Assembly (NCBI GenBank): GCA_033239525.1
Contig: BSYO01000030.1
Location: 4,192,850-4,256,849 of the forward strand
Reading direction: 5' to 3'
From: Nepenthes gracilis
Lineage: Eukaryota > Streptophyta > Magnoliopsida > Caryophyllales > Nepenthaceae
DNA length: 64,000 nt
The position numbers were made by a program, and so were the translations under genes. Under the pieces are notes generated by a model. It had not been told where the DNA came from. It saw only the letters and a program-made list of their open reading frames with translations, and did no database searches. This document shows positions 1 through 11,360 of this stretch, in pieces. Every line of letters begins with the position of its first letter. Positions within the stretch are counted from its first letter, which is position 1.

Positions 1-199
1 GTGGTAAAGTATGAGTGTGTGTATTGGGAGTAAGTGTGGCTGTATATATTTATGTATTGAAATTATAAGTCGGAAGAAATTGATGTCGATTATTATTTTC
101 ATTGGACATTTGTAGAAATAGCCAAATAGTTAAATAATGTAAGAAATTGTAATCTTATTCGGTAACATCAAAATAGTAGTTATTTTTGGTGGCCTTAGG
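1..199. other. No gene seen; flank of Tat-type pol
   Basis: AT-rich sequence with no recognisable reading frame. It lies just beyond the 3' end of the minus-strand pol remnant, so it may be 3' untranslated sequence or LTR of that element, but no LTR boundary is visible inside the window. Confidence 0.3.
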
Positions 200-2010
200 G
201 ATAACACTGGGATACCGGGTAAGCTAGAAAGGATTTAATAAAATATTTTTGGGCTCGAAGGTTGTATGCATTGTTCTGCAGGATAGCTAAGACGAGGAAT
301 GGGCGTTCCCAATTTGTGGAGAGTTTGTTCCTGTTAGTGTTCTTGCCTGTGGCCTCTATACTCTATAGGACAAGGTCCCTTACTTTGAATTAGTGAGCCT
401 TCCACCTTTAATCGTAGTACTAGGCAATCCGCTCTTGATAGGTGGTTGTGTGCATCTTGGCCACATCTTGTGCTTCTTTGAGCAGGTCAAGATGCTCTCA
501 GAATCACTGGGAGTTGTTGAGCAAATCAAAGCCATCGACCGGAGACTACGTAGTCCGATTTTAACTGGGATGATGGTCTCAGTTTCATAGTACAGATTGA
601 AAGGCGTCTCACACGTTAGCTCCTTTGATATCGTTCAATATGACTACAATACGGAAGGTAGCTCGTTCACCTTGGAGCCCCCAACGTCTTCCAGTTTGGT
701 CTTCAACCCATGTAACAAAATTTGGTTGGTAAACTCCACTTGCCCATCTACTTGTGGGTAGGGTGTGAACCAATCGGATGCCAAAACTCGTACAATGTCG
801 GTGAATTAGATTCCATTGTCGGTTATAATGACATCAGAAATTCCAAATCTATAGATGATGTTTTGCTAAATGAACTCCATGGTATTTTGCTCGGTGATGG
901 GAGCCAAAGGGGAGGCTTCAACCTACTTTGTGAAGTAGTTGATACCCACTATAACGAACTTCCTTTGTCAGACACTATGGGGAAAGGGTTGAGTATGTCA
1001 AGTCCCCATTGCACAAATAGCTAAGGGGAATGAAGGCTATAATCTCGGCAATATAGCCTCCCAACCACAATGGTGTACTAGCCGACGGTCTTCTTTACCC
1101 GCTTAGATGGTCCGGGTTCTCCTGCAAGGTGCCATCTGTGATATATCTCTAGTAGGGTGACATCCATCTTTTGTTCTTGGAGACTTGTGGCATTTCTTGC
1201 TTGGATTCTTCTATACTCGAAGAGGTTGGGACCTCTTGCATATCTCTTGAGTACAGTTGTGGGCTTTTTGTTGTGGCGGCCCTTGCCAATTGGTCAGTCT
1301 TCCAGTTGTCAGCCCTCAAGATGTGAACTATCTCAACCTTGTCAAATTCTGGGCCATACTCCTTGCTCTAACGAGGTATTTCATGAGCAAAGGGCTAGAC
1401 ATCTCGAAATTTTTGAAGACTTGGTTGATGATCAGCTTGGAGTCGCTATAGACGATTATGTGCCATGCTGAGTATTCTTTTGCAAATTGCAGCTCGGCAA
1501 GGAGGGCCTCATATTCGACAATGTTGTTGGTAGCTAAGAATTTGAGCTTCAACAAGTTCCTCATCTCCAACCTGTGAGGGTTCCTTAGAATCATTCCAGC
1601 ACTACTGCCGGTATGTATCAAGGACCTGTCTATGTGGAGGGTCTACTTCGACACCTCAGGTCGGTTGTTGGTTTTGCTGGGGTGATTGATGTCCGAAACC
1701 GAGGGTTGTGGCTTGACGATGAAGTCCACTAGGGTCTATCCATTTACAACAAGCCTTGGCTTGAATTCTACATCGAACTTGCCCAATTCGATGGCCTACT
1801 TGATTAGTCGTTCTGACATATCGGGTTTCTGTAAAATTCCGTTCAAGGGTTGGTCGGTCATGACAACTATTTTCTGTGCCTAGAAGTAGGGCCATAGTTT
1901 CTTGATAGAATCGATGAGTGCAAGCGCGATCTTTTCGGCATGCTTGTAGTGGGTCTTGCAACCCGTCAAAATCTTGCTGACATAGTAAAGTGGCCATTGT
2001 ACAATAGATT
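200..2010 (-). pseudogene. Ty3/gypsy pol remnant, Tat-type: RNase H and integrase
   Basis: Read on the minus strand, this decayed pol runs from an RNase H segment (YYVSK, about 1980) through a second RNase H-like domain (1328-1621, with ATNNIVEYEALLAEL and a VYSDSKLIINQ strand) to the integrase core (about 620-1020, with FTK.VEASPLAPITE, IITDNGI and the VDGQVEFTNQ region) and the integrase C-terminus (about 220-640, with ETPFNLYYETETIIPVKIG). The extra RNase H domain of this kind is typical of the plant Tat lineage. Four in-frame stops between 1640 and 1890 are all TAG, standing where the family has Q or W codons. The frame also shifts in places, so it cannot encode a working protein. The RT of probably the same copy lies at 11519-11860, displaced by element A. 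Confidence 0.85.
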
Positions 2011-2644
2011 TATAAGGCCTGAGATTTTTTGATCAAGCAAATCATAATTAATTAAATAAAAGTGAAATCGAGGTCAAAGGACAGAGATATTTAGATTGAA
2101 GAGTTCGACATCTTGAAACTACTAAATGTTGAAATTTAAATACGTGGAATTAGAAATTTCCACAGGATTTTGGCAAGACTAAAGTTTCATAATGATGCAA
2201 ATTAGGCTGATTATGTTATAAACTTGGAAGCTAGAAGTTCATTTCGGGACAAAAAATTATTCGATGGACCCGGTTAGTAACTGATTTAATTACGGTTAAT
2301 AAAAGGACAACTCGACCACTAAAATTCTAACCAGTTATCAATCGAATTGATTTTGGGATAACAAGAAGCTAGTTCGATCACTAAATTTTCAACCGATAAG
2401 CAACCAAATTAAATTTAATGGGTCAAATACAACCTGGGCAGCTGTATATATCATAATTCACCAAAGGGAACACGACAGCCCCACTTTAACTCAAATTCCA
2501 ATTATTCTATAGGAAATATACACACACACATGGCATAAGGATTAACACACATGGCTACACTTAGGAAAATTAGGGGAAATTAAGGGAGAGTGGAAGCGTG
2601 GCACTTAGAGGCTCAAAAATTAGCAAAATTCAGCAAGGAAATTA

Positions 2645-2914
2645 GCTGCCACACGGCAGCATTAATGCACAACAATTCAACAAGAAAGAAGCTGCCACAC
2701 GGCAGCATTATTTTTCCCCAATATTCAATAGGAAATAAGCAACACATGGCACAAGGAAAAACAACACACACGGCAGCTTCATGCTTTAAAAGAACTGATG
2801 ATTCAGCAACATACAACAACAATATTCTGCATAAGAAATATGCTGCCACACAGCAGTATTAATCAGCAATATATAACATCAACATGGCATAAAAGTAAGC
2901 TGCCACATAGCAGC
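2645..2914 (+). repeat. Hairpin repeats GCTGCC-ACAC-GGCAGC in LTR A
   Basis: The 16-base palindrome GCTGCCACACGGCAGC occurs at 2645 and 2691, with degenerate copies at 2842 and 2899 and a half copy at about 2767. Each full copy is followed by ATTA or a close variant. The block lies upstream of the LTR TATA box, where LTR enhancers usually sit; any regulatory role is inference. Confidence 0.7.
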
Positions 2915-3062
2915 ATTAACACACCAATACAAGGCACTTTCTTAAGGCAACAATTCTGCAGAAATTGGTGGATGAATCAGCTAAATGAAGAGCTGATTTT
3001 TGGACAAGTTTTGGGAATAAAATGAAGAGTTGACAGCAACTTAATGACTTAGCACTTTGCCT

Positions 3063-3901
3063 CCAATTTATATAAGTTTTTTTTTTTTGGTAAGTAAGTA
3101 TTTTGGATTAAAGGGAGAAAGAATTACAAAAATTATGTTTTATCTCCAAGTATTTTACTTGGAGTTAAAACATAAAACACTAGGGCATACCCCGAGCAAC
3201 TGGTACATCAGAAAGACCTAAAAATCCTCTAAGAGGATAACAATAAGCAGAATCTTTATCTAATATTTCAGAAAAACCGGCAGCTGTGTTCAGCAACCGC
3301 TCAATTCCAGCTGCGTGGAGAAAAAGGCGATCATCCCTTAAGGAACAATCACCACAGAGGCAAAGTAGCTGGTCAGCAACATCATCCAGCAACCTAGCAA
3401 ACCTAGATCAACGTGTCAGCACCAACACCGCTTCCAGCACAATACCGGCAAAGCACCAACCGAACAGATCTCTAGGGAGAAATGCAGGCTGGGCACCAAC
3501 AGCTTCATAACATCCAAAGCAATCACCATTTCAGACTCCTCACCACCACCAATTCAAACCTGATATACAGCAAACTGCCATATCAGAATGAGAACAGGAG
3601 GAAGGAAAGACCGGCGGCTTCAAGAGCAGCAACCAACAGCAACAGCAAGCTAGCTTGAAATCGGCCAAAGCATCCATCTGCTGATACAACAAAATAGACC
3701 AAGCGCCAGACTTCAAATACAACACTACCACCAGCTTCGAGATCAACAGCATACTAGCTTCAACATGGCACAGCAGCAATCAATCAGCTTCGCAGCCAAC
3801 CGACGTCAGTAAGGAAAATTCAGCAGCACCTGGAACAGAGCCAGCTAAACTCCAAAGAAACTGAATAAACAGAGTTATAGCTTGAGACCAATTTATATAA
3901 G
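3063..3901 (-). mobile_element. 5'-truncated L1-type LINE, 811 bases, in LTR A
   Basis: The insert (3077-3887) begins with a T run, so it is a minus-strand LINE tail. It is flanked by the 14-base duplication CCAATTTATATAAG at 3063-3076 and 3888-3901. Its 3' end matches the tail of the LINE at 50386, including a stem-loop just before the A tail (3134-3173 here) and the terminal CTTACC. It carries no recognisable ORF1 or RT. The target duplication contains the LTR's TATA box, which is therefore present on both sides of the insert. Confidence 0.88.
3134..3173 (-). other. 3'-terminal stem-loop of LINE copy
   Basis: Two arms of 17 bases pair around a loop of about 5-6 bases with one mismatch. The same stem-loop stands at the same place in the LINE at 50386, with changed bases at two stem positions. 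It may be the RNA element recognised by the LINE reverse transcriptase; that is inference. Confidence 0.6.
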
Positions 3902-3985
3902 GGACATGTGAAAGAAGAGAGGAAGAAAATAAGGAAAAAATTGATAGGGAGCCGAAAGAAAAACTAGGAAGCAGAAGGGGGTAAA
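3888..3985 (+). promoter_or_regulatory. LTR A core promoter: TATA box and GA-rich leader
   Basis: TTTATATAAG is followed by an almost pure purine run from about 3901 to 3985. The same order occurs in the LTRs of B and E. The upstream copy of the TATA box (about 3066-3075) now faces the LINE's T run and not the leader. Confidence 0.55.
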
Positions 3986-4169
3986 CCAAAAGCAAGAGAA
4001 GTGAAACTAAAATTTGGGCAAACGTATTTTGTATCATTCTTTCAATTATTACTGATTTTTGTTAATTCCCATTAAGTATTGTTGGTCCAATACTTAGATT
4101 ACTCATTGTTTTTATCATATCATCACTTTTGCATAAGAAATGAAACAGTGGAAAGAGCTGGAACACCAA

Positions 4170-5500
4170 CTTAAACAAAACCAGTAGCTGAACATCTTGT
4201 TGTGAATCAGTTGAAGTGGCTACCATCCGACCACCAAATCGACCGCAAATTAGCAACCAACTAGCTAAGCTCTTTACTAATACTATGTAAATTCGGCCCA
4301 TGAAAATGGGTTGAACTGGCCATTGAACTGAAACTGCAAATAAGCAATAGAACCTGCCCTTACTTCCATGCTGATGCTAAACTTGACAGTTTGGAAAAAA
4401 TAGATTGAACCGAACCCCAAATTGGCTAAATTGGCAACCAAACCTGCCAAGTCCTTAAGTGTCAAGACTAAAGTGTCAACTTGTGAACCGGTTGCCAAAA
4501 ATACCTTAAACCAATCATTGAACCGGGCACTTGAATAGCAACAGAATCAACTGAATAGCATCGATGCTGATGCTGCATTTGCAGACCTTGAATTAGGCTT
4601 GAACTGGGCCTTAAAATGGCTGACCGGCAGCCATATTAGCCTAAGTGTCTTGTAGTGTTGTTGATGAGTCAACCCGTAAATTTGGACTTGAAGTAGTCAC
4701 TAAACCGGACCCCTAAACAGCAACATATCCAACTAACATCATCCATGCTGATGGTGAATTTGCAGCTTCTCAACCAGGTCTTAAATCGACGGAACTGACA
4801 TCCATATTAACCTAAATATCTTGTAGTGATGTTAAAGTGTCAACCCATCAAATTAGACCCAAATTAGCCATTGAACCAGGCTTCAAATTAGCAACAAAAT
4901 CTGCCCCAGCATCTATGCTGATACGGAACTTGACAGCTTAGGAAATTAGACTAAATCGAGCCTTGAACTAGCTGAACTGATAGCTGAGCCGGCCAAATCA
5001 TCATGTACTAAGACTAAACTGTTCACCTGTGAACTGGTTGCCAAGGAAACTCCAAATTGATCACTGAACCGAATTCCTAAATAGTAACCGAACCAGTTGG
5101 ACAGCATCCATGTTGATGCTAAATTTGCAACTATGGAACCAGCCTTGAACCAGCCTCCAAACCGGTTGAACCAGTAGCCAAATCAACTAAGTGTCATGAG
5201 ATGATGTTGAAGTATCAACTTGAAAAATTTGCCTTGAATCGGCCACCTAATTGGGCCTTAAACAAGTAGCTGAACTGGCCTAACATATGCTGAAATTTTT
5301 AGCTTATGGAAAATTATTGAACCCTTGAACCGGAACATTAAACTGGCTTTCTAATGATGAAATTTAGTGGTAAAAATTAGCAAGGACCAATCTTTGAACC
5401 GGTCGTTAAATTTACCATGAATTGATAGCCGAATCATCAAGAAATTGTGCTAAAATTGTACTAGAAAAACTAACCGAGCTAGCCCCAAACCAACTACCAA
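4170..5500 (+). repeat. Degenerate ~184-base tandem array in LTR A
   Basis: An anchor related to CCATGCTGATGCT recurs at 4366, 4562, 4743, 4913, 5108 and 5284, spaced 170-196 bases. Between anchors come phrases such as TTGAACCAG, AACCGGTTG and TAGCC.AA in the same order. About seven diverged units are visible. The related LTRs of element E have only a single degenerate stretch of this kind (about 26925-27030), so the array expanded in A's lineage. Confidence 0.75.
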
Positions 5501-6241
5501 ACCAACGGCCGAATCGACTGAATAAGCCACATGTTAAATCTAAATTTTTAATATATATAAGTTAAAGATACTAAACTGGTCAATGCATTGATTTCTTTCA
5601 TGACTTACAATTTATTACTAATTATCATATTTTATGGTTTGCATATTTGATATTATGAAAAGATTTAACGGAAGTTTTACAAGTCTCAAGAAATACAATT
5701 ATTTTTTTCTGAAATGAAAAAAACTAAAAAGAAGTATTAAGAATAAGTGTAAAAGCTTTTATAAGAGGTTTTAAAAAAGAAATTTAGAAATTGGACTAAG
5801 AAATTATTTTAGAGGGTGATATTCCTTGACATGTCTTAGTATATTGTAGTGGTAATTGAAAAATTGCCTCTAGCACCGTGGGAGAATAAAGGCAACTTTT
5901 TAGCCCTGTCTATCGGGTATAATAATTATGTACCACCCACTTCAGGGTGTAATAAGGAGGTTATGACCTTAGATTGTGTGGATTAAATACAATCTTTTTC
6001 TTAATTATCCACTCTTTTAGCTGGTAAGGCTTACTAACTCTAATCCCTAAAGATAAATGATAAACAATATACAGTATATTGACTAAGAAAATAAAAAAGT
6101 TAAAAAAGATAAAAGTTTATGCATGTTTTGTATAATTACTATTCATTTGACAAATATATTTTTATTTTAAGTATAAATATGTATGTCCTTGTTATATATA
6201 TATATATTACTGAGTATTTTGCTAACTCTCTAACTGTTTTT

Positions 6242-6253
6242 CTAACCCTTTAG
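6242..6253 (+). promoter_or_regulatory. Splice-acceptor-like site in LTR A
   Basis: CTAAC, then CCTTTAG, then ATGA: a plant-type branch point, short pyrimidine tract and AG. It sits about 390 bases before the LTR end. Equivalent sites recur in at least seven other LTRs here. Use in RNA is inferred only. Confidence 0.4.
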
Positions 6254-6647
6254 ATGACGAGTATGAATTGATACCTAATGAGTAGGATTAAAGTTAGAAG
6301 TTGTTAAGGCTCGAGTGATGATGGATTTTAATGTAATATAGTGGATAATTTGATATTAGGACATTATGGACTCACCTTATGATGAAATGAATGTAATTTT
6401 AACAATGATCATTAGTTATACTTTCGTAAATTATTATGGTCATTATTTATGCTTTCATAGATTTTTATGGTAAAGATTTTAGTACTTAATGGTATCTTTG
6501 AAAAGTCTGATGCCGTATTTCATTCGTACGGGGTTAGAGCCACTTGATATGGCAATCATATGGATCATGTATATGATTATATTCATGTATATTTATCACA
6601 TGATAATAATGACTAATAATGAAAATGAGGACGTGGAACATGACAGG

Positions 6648-6659
6648 TGGTATCAGAGA
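6648..6659 (+). other. Primer-binding site of element A (tRNA-iMet type)
   Basis: TGGTATCAGAGA two bases after the LTR end matches the usual gypsy primer-binding site TGGTATCAGAGC, complementary to the 3' end of initiator tRNA-Met. Confidence 0.85.
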
Positions 6660-8442
6660 AAAATATACTCTAGGATTGATTGATCTTGTGCAAAAGTTTA
6701 GATTAGGTTAACCTAAGTTGGTCACTTAAGGCTGAACTAGTTAGCTATAACATGAAAGTTAGTTGTTGATTCTAGTAGTGCCCTTAGGATAAGCAGTTGT
6801 TAACATATTTTAAGCTAACCTGAATCTTGAATATGTCTACTGATAGGATTGTAGAAATGGCAGACAAGTAAAGAAGCCACTATTTCAAAAAAGGCATTCA
6901 CAGTTACTATACAAAATGCAAAAGTAATACAAAATGTAGTGGAAGGTAAAATTTTTAAATTTGGTATTCTAATATATGTATTAATTGGGGATTTGAAGTC
7001 TATACCTTTATTTGTAGCTTATTTAATAATTTGAGGATTAGACCTTGTATTAGTTGTAATGATACTAATGCGATTTTTTGGTTATGAATATTATGTACTC
7101 TAAGTGTTCAGTTTGGATCAGTAGATATGATTAAGGATTTTTGTGACATACAGAACATTGGGGGTGATATTATGGGGGTGATTTGGTTTATGAGACATTA
7201 TGCTAATATAGATAAATTGGTAAGAATAGTCTAATTTACATTTTAGGTTATGATAAAGAAGAATCGATTGAGAGGTGATGGGAATGGATGCTGAGTTATT
7301 TGGTATATGTGACTACATCGGAAAGTTTTTGTGATTACGAAGGATTTTCTAGGTATGTGGAAATTTGAGGATGTTTCTTAAAATAAAGGATTAACCTAAA
7401 TTATCATCTAATCGATAATTTGAAATTATTATTGAGGTTATGTCGGAATTAGTATTGATTTCAGGAATCACATATTAAATCAAGGAGGCATCGATTGAGT
7501 GCTTCACCATGGAGTGTTTCAATACTTTGGGATGCGTATCAAAGTTCTCTGTAGATTGTTGGAATCAAAATTACTATGGGGGAAGATAGAAATTCTAATT
7601 TAAGGAACTTTTACCAGTGTATATGGATTCGGAGTTTATATCTTCACTTGTGTTTCCTAACTTGAATGTCATGGATTTTACTTTAGCAATATCAATATCC
7701 TTTGGATTTTCCTATGAATGTTATACTATAAATAAGGGGTTAATCAGAAGAGCGCAATGAAAGTAAGTGGGCCCATAGTATTGGGATATAAGATTTGATT
7801 TGGGAATTGGAATAGGAAATTCGAATTGAAACTTGAATTAAGGACACCAATTTTAGAGGATGAAGGACAATTGGGATGATTGTAATGTCACTCATCAAAC
7901 TCCTTTACAATAATAGTTGATAGTCAAATAATAGGATGAATCTTTTTGAGCTTTAGATTTGGGCAAAAAAATAGGCCATCTCATAATTAGGAAAAGATTA
8001 GACGAAAGATGATGCAGGCAACCATACTCCTTCAACAAAGTCTTCACGGAAAAGAATCTCGCGTTTGGAGGGCAAAGGATGAATTGAGACTAATGATCAT
8101 TGGTTATTCAAGGTTTTCAATAAGTTAGAGAGATGAATTATTGACTGGTTTTACTTCAGATTGATGAACCATTATGATATGTATGTACTCGAGTTGAATT
8201 ATCAATAATCGATAAGAAAATTTCTTTATATTGAGATTCGATTTAGATTTTTGAGAATCTTGTTTTGGGAATTTAGACAACTCCTTTGGCTATAATATTT
8301 TGGAAAAAATCTTTCGATTATAGAATTATTATGGGAACATAAGAATAAATCTGAGGAAAAGTTTGCCATCTACTTAAGGATGAAGGTATGAACGAAAGTA
8401 CATAAAATTCAAAAATGAAATTTTTATAAGGAGGGGGAAGAT
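6660..8442 (+). pseudogene. Element A internal region: decayed gag-pol, mostly deleted
   Basis: Only about 1.8 kb remains between primer site and 3' LTR. Recognisable pieces in order are a protease strand (about 7165-7220, reading like DIMGVIWFMRHYANID, the family's DVI.GMDWL region), an integrase core piece (about 7860-7960, MKDNWDD) and the integrase C-terminus (about 8070-8440, ending NEIFIRRGK). RT and most of gag are gone. A purine-rich tract (8429-8441) directly precedes the 3' LTR. Stops and frameshifts are frequent throughout. Confidence 0.7.
7743..7815 (+). other. Initiator tRNA-Met-like sequence within element A
   Basis: The stretch begins ATCAGA, continues AGCGCAATGAAAG, contains the anticodon-loop block GTGGGCCCATAG and a T-arm-like AGATTTGATTTGG. 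This follows plant initiator tRNA-Met from end to end with many C-to-T type changes. It is not a functional gene: the acceptor and T stems are broken. Three related copies lie at 17626, 25468 and 45977. Confidence 0.55.
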
Positions 8443-8914
8443 TGTAAGTCACGAGATTTTTCGATCAATTAAATCATAATTAATTAAAAAAAATGAAATC
8501 GTGGTCAAATAATATAGGAAAATTTAGATTGAAGAATCCGACATCTCACAACTACTAAACATTAAAATTAAAATAGGTGGACTTAGAAACTTTCATAGGA
8601 TTTTGGTAAGACTCAAGTTTCATAACGATGCAAATTAGGCTGATTATGTTATAAACTCGGAAGCCAGAGATTCATTCTAGGATAAAAAATTATCCAATGG
8701 ACCCAATCATCAATCGATTTAATTACGGTTAATAAAAGGACAACTTGGCTCCTAAAATTTTAACCAATTATCAATCGAATTGATTTTGAGATAACAAAAA
8801 ACTAGTTCAGTTGCTAAATTTTTAACCAATAAGCAACCAAATTAAATTCAATGGGCCAAATACAACCTGGGTAGCTGTACATATATGATAATTCAACAAA
8901 GGGAACACAACAGC
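8443..8914 (+). mobile_element. Element A, 3' LTR, left part
   Basis: Begins TGTAAGTCACG right after a purine-rich tract and matches 2011-2486 of the 5' LTR. Interrupted at 8915 by a solo LTR. The rest of the match resumes at 11361. Confidence 0.8.
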
Positions 8915-8947
8915 TGTCACGACCCAGGAGCATATTATACGTAGGTC

Positions 8948-8992
8948 AAAAATAAAATTTTTTTTCGGTAAGTAGTAGATTAAAAATAAAAT
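8948..8992 (-). mobile_element. LINE insertion reduced to a 23-base tail
   Basis: AAAAATAAAAT occurs at 8948-8958 and 8982-8992. Between them lie seven T, CGGTAAGTA and a few more bases, the reverse complement of the LINE 3' terminus (ACTTACC plus A tail) seen at 3077 and 53550. This looks like an extremely 5'-truncated LINE insertion. Confidence 0.55.
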
Positions 8993-10185
8993 CGGTAACA
9001 ATATTTTCATTAACCATAAAAACCCAACCCGAGTGTGACAATCTGAACACATATGGATCCAACATAATAAAACCTGCACAAGATCTCATCAAATATAAAT
9101 TCGGACAAATATAATATATGGCCTGTTTTCCAAACATCGCAAGGGAGGTACCTAAATATATAACAACTCACCAACATAACGCAATAACTCGAATATATTT
9201 CATATATGAATCAAGGCCATCATCTGGCCATAAGCAATAACCATAACATATCCATGAGATCAGAAACATACCCAACATAACATCTCCACTCACCGAAAGA
9301 AATATTCGTGCTAGATTACGTCCAAACTCTTGCAAGCGTATTCATGCCACAAGTTTGAAGGGATAAACTATGAAAACGTGAGCTTAGAGCTCAACAAGTA
9401 TCACATATATGTAAATAGTGCATATAAATTAGAGAGAACGGATAACAATCACAATTATGTCAAAACAAAATACAAGGTCTGTAAAATTTCTGAAAATCGA
9501 GGAGATGTCTCGTACTAAATTATCGTCCGTATTAAACAGTCCATCTGGGATATAATCATAATAAATAACGATCTAGTCAAATCCCATAGACAATATCATA
9601 TCATATGATCCGAGGTCACATTACATAATCGTGACACTCACCAAATCCATGTGGTACACATACCATCGTTTGGATCGAAATTTCATATATCATATGCTAA
9701 AATCGAAGGAAATACCGAAACTAAAACATATAAATATAAAATATGTTCCGGAGTTTAACACAACAATACATATGAGACATTACTATCGCCCATCCATGGG
9801 CCAAACCACATATCCCAAATCGTAGTCTACGTAACACATGCAGAAATATAAAGCATGCACGAAATCGGAGAACCAAAGATAAATAATACCAACTTGAAGA
9901 AAGGTTACCATCGTCTGGTAACCATGGCTATATCGGCTATGATTTAGGCTAGTAGCTCAAGGCTAACCATGTACTCTGTCTCCCATAGATTAGGAACTTG
10001 TTCATTATATTTTACCACTTGCGGTTTTGAGTGCAATATCAAGTTTTAGTTATATATTAGGACGTTCAAATATATTATTTCATCAATTCCTTACGATAGT
10101 TCTTATTTAAATACACAGTGGGGTAGGTCAGTTACTAAACGTCTCAACCTTCCTTCCGGCGGAAGTGGCCATATCATAGACATCT

Positions 10186-10236
10186 CCATCGGGAATAAGC
10201 CTCCCCATCGGGACTAAGCCTCCCTATCGGGAGCGG
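10186..10236 (+). repeat. 19-base tandem repeat, about 2.7 copies
   Basis: CCATCGGGAATAAGCCTCC is repeated directly with one change, followed by a partial third copy. It lies within the solo LTR. Confidence 0.75.
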
Positions 10237-10599
10237 TACCAATATCTCAAGCATCGGATCACATATAACGGTCCATCGGGTCTTGGACTACCATGGTCCT
10301 ACAGTGACCTTGCCCCTGGCAGCATGTGTGTGGACCAATGTACGGCTTGGTTCATGGTTTCACAACATATGAATACACAAATATACATATATACTGTCCG
10401 GGTGTCCGAAAACCCTCCAAATCATAAATACCCATATAAAACCACCGCACGACCAGTAAAACATGTTAGTAAAAATACATATCTGTTAGTAAAATCTTCA
10501 ATAGTAGCCAAAATATATTAAAAATTAAATAATACTAAGAATAAGGTTAGAGGATACTTGTCTCGATTTTATACTTCGTAGATCTGAAGAAATGATCTC

Positions 10600-11175
10600 C
10601 TGAAGCATCCGATTAGGCCTTTCTCTCTCCTACCTCACACGTGCCCCTTCCTCTCTCATCTGCGTTGCCCTCTGCTAGCGCACTCCACCACCGCACCGCA
10701 ACCTCTAGCAACCACCGCTGCCTTGTGTGGCTGTCGCTGGCCTCCCTTACATCACCTCTCCAACGCTGGCATCATTGCGCTGCCGCCGTTGGTCTCCTCG
10801 CGCGGTTTCACTGTCACGAGTTGCGCCACCGTCGTTGCAGCCCATGCCATGCCACCACACAACACCGACGACCACTGTCACTGCCGCTGCCACTCATCTG
10901 GCCGCCATCCTTCCGGGTGAGTCCCTCTCTCTCCTCGTCGCGGCTTCTCTCTACGCAACCTTCCACCATGCGCGCTGTCATCGCCCACGACCCACCGTCG
11001 CCCACCACCGCCGTGGCCTCTCCCGCAGCCACCACCGCCTCTTCCTTCCTCCCCCCTTTTCCTCCTCTTTCTTCTGCAAACCCTAAACCTCCCTCTCTCT
11101 CTCCTCTAACTCCCTCTCTCCTCAATCCCTCTTTCCTCCTTCCCTAATAATAATAATAATAATAATAATAATATA
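10600..11175 (-). repeat. CT/GC-rich leader block and (TAA)n of solo LTR
   Basis: This block is CT- and CCG/CACC-rich, then ends in about nine TAA units. On the minus strand it reads as TTA repeats followed by a GA-rich, GC-rich leader, matching the order in the other minus-strand LTRs. Reading frames of 100-170 codons here arise from the low-complexity composition. Confidence 0.6.
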
Positions 11176-11360
11176 TTCTTTTATTATATTTTAAATTCCA
11201 ATCGATATTCGGACGATAATATGGGCACACGATAAGTGTCACTCCGTAATTTCGATCATTCCTAAAAATTTTATAATATTTTAATCTATTTTCACCACGT
11301 GCGAAATACTCAAAGTCACAATAAATATTAAAAAATCCAAAAGGGATATGAGATATTACT

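Larger units (their letters stand above)
2011..6645 (+). mobile_element. Element A, 5' LTR (Ty3/gypsy)
   Basis: The first 600 bases match the start of the 3' LTR at 8443 nearly base for base in order, and the end (GACA at 6645) is followed two bases later by a tRNA-Met primer-binding site. The start reads TATAAGGCC where the 3' LTR has TGTAAGTCA. After subtracting an 811-base LINE and its 14-base target duplication, the LTR is about 3.8 kb. It contains a hairpin-repeat block, a TATA box, a GA-rich leader, a 184-base tandem array and a splice-acceptor-like site, each listed separately. The U5 part (from about 5510) resembles the LTRs of element E, so the two belong to related families. Confidence 0.75.
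8915..11360 (-). mobile_element. Solo LTR (gypsy), inserted in 3' LTR of A
   Basis: The insert starts TGTCACGACCC on the plus strand, which is an LTR end (GGGTCGTGACA) read on the minus strand, and stops at GAGATATTACT. It is flanked by ACAGC (8910-8914) and GCAGC (11361-11365), a 5-base target duplication with one change. The uninterrupted A sequence at about 2472-2500 confirms the site. No internal region is present, so it is a solo LTR left by recombination. The region from about 10600 to 11150 is its GA/GC-rich leader read on the minus strand. Confidence 0.78.

Noticed and set aside
2590..2862. A 90-codon frame in LTR A
   Set aside because: Lies over hairpin repeats of the LTR and is not conserved in the 3' LTR.
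7743..7815. Functional tRNA-Met gene
   Set aside because: Stems are broken and the T loop is degenerate; kept only as a tRNA-like remnant.
11075..11095. Telomere-type repeat (AAACCCTAAACC)
   Set aside because: Less than two units in a CT-rich leader; chance.
10641..11147. A 168-codon frame and overlapping frames on both strands
   Set aside because: CT- and CCG-rich leader of a solo LTR; low complexity, no conserved motif.
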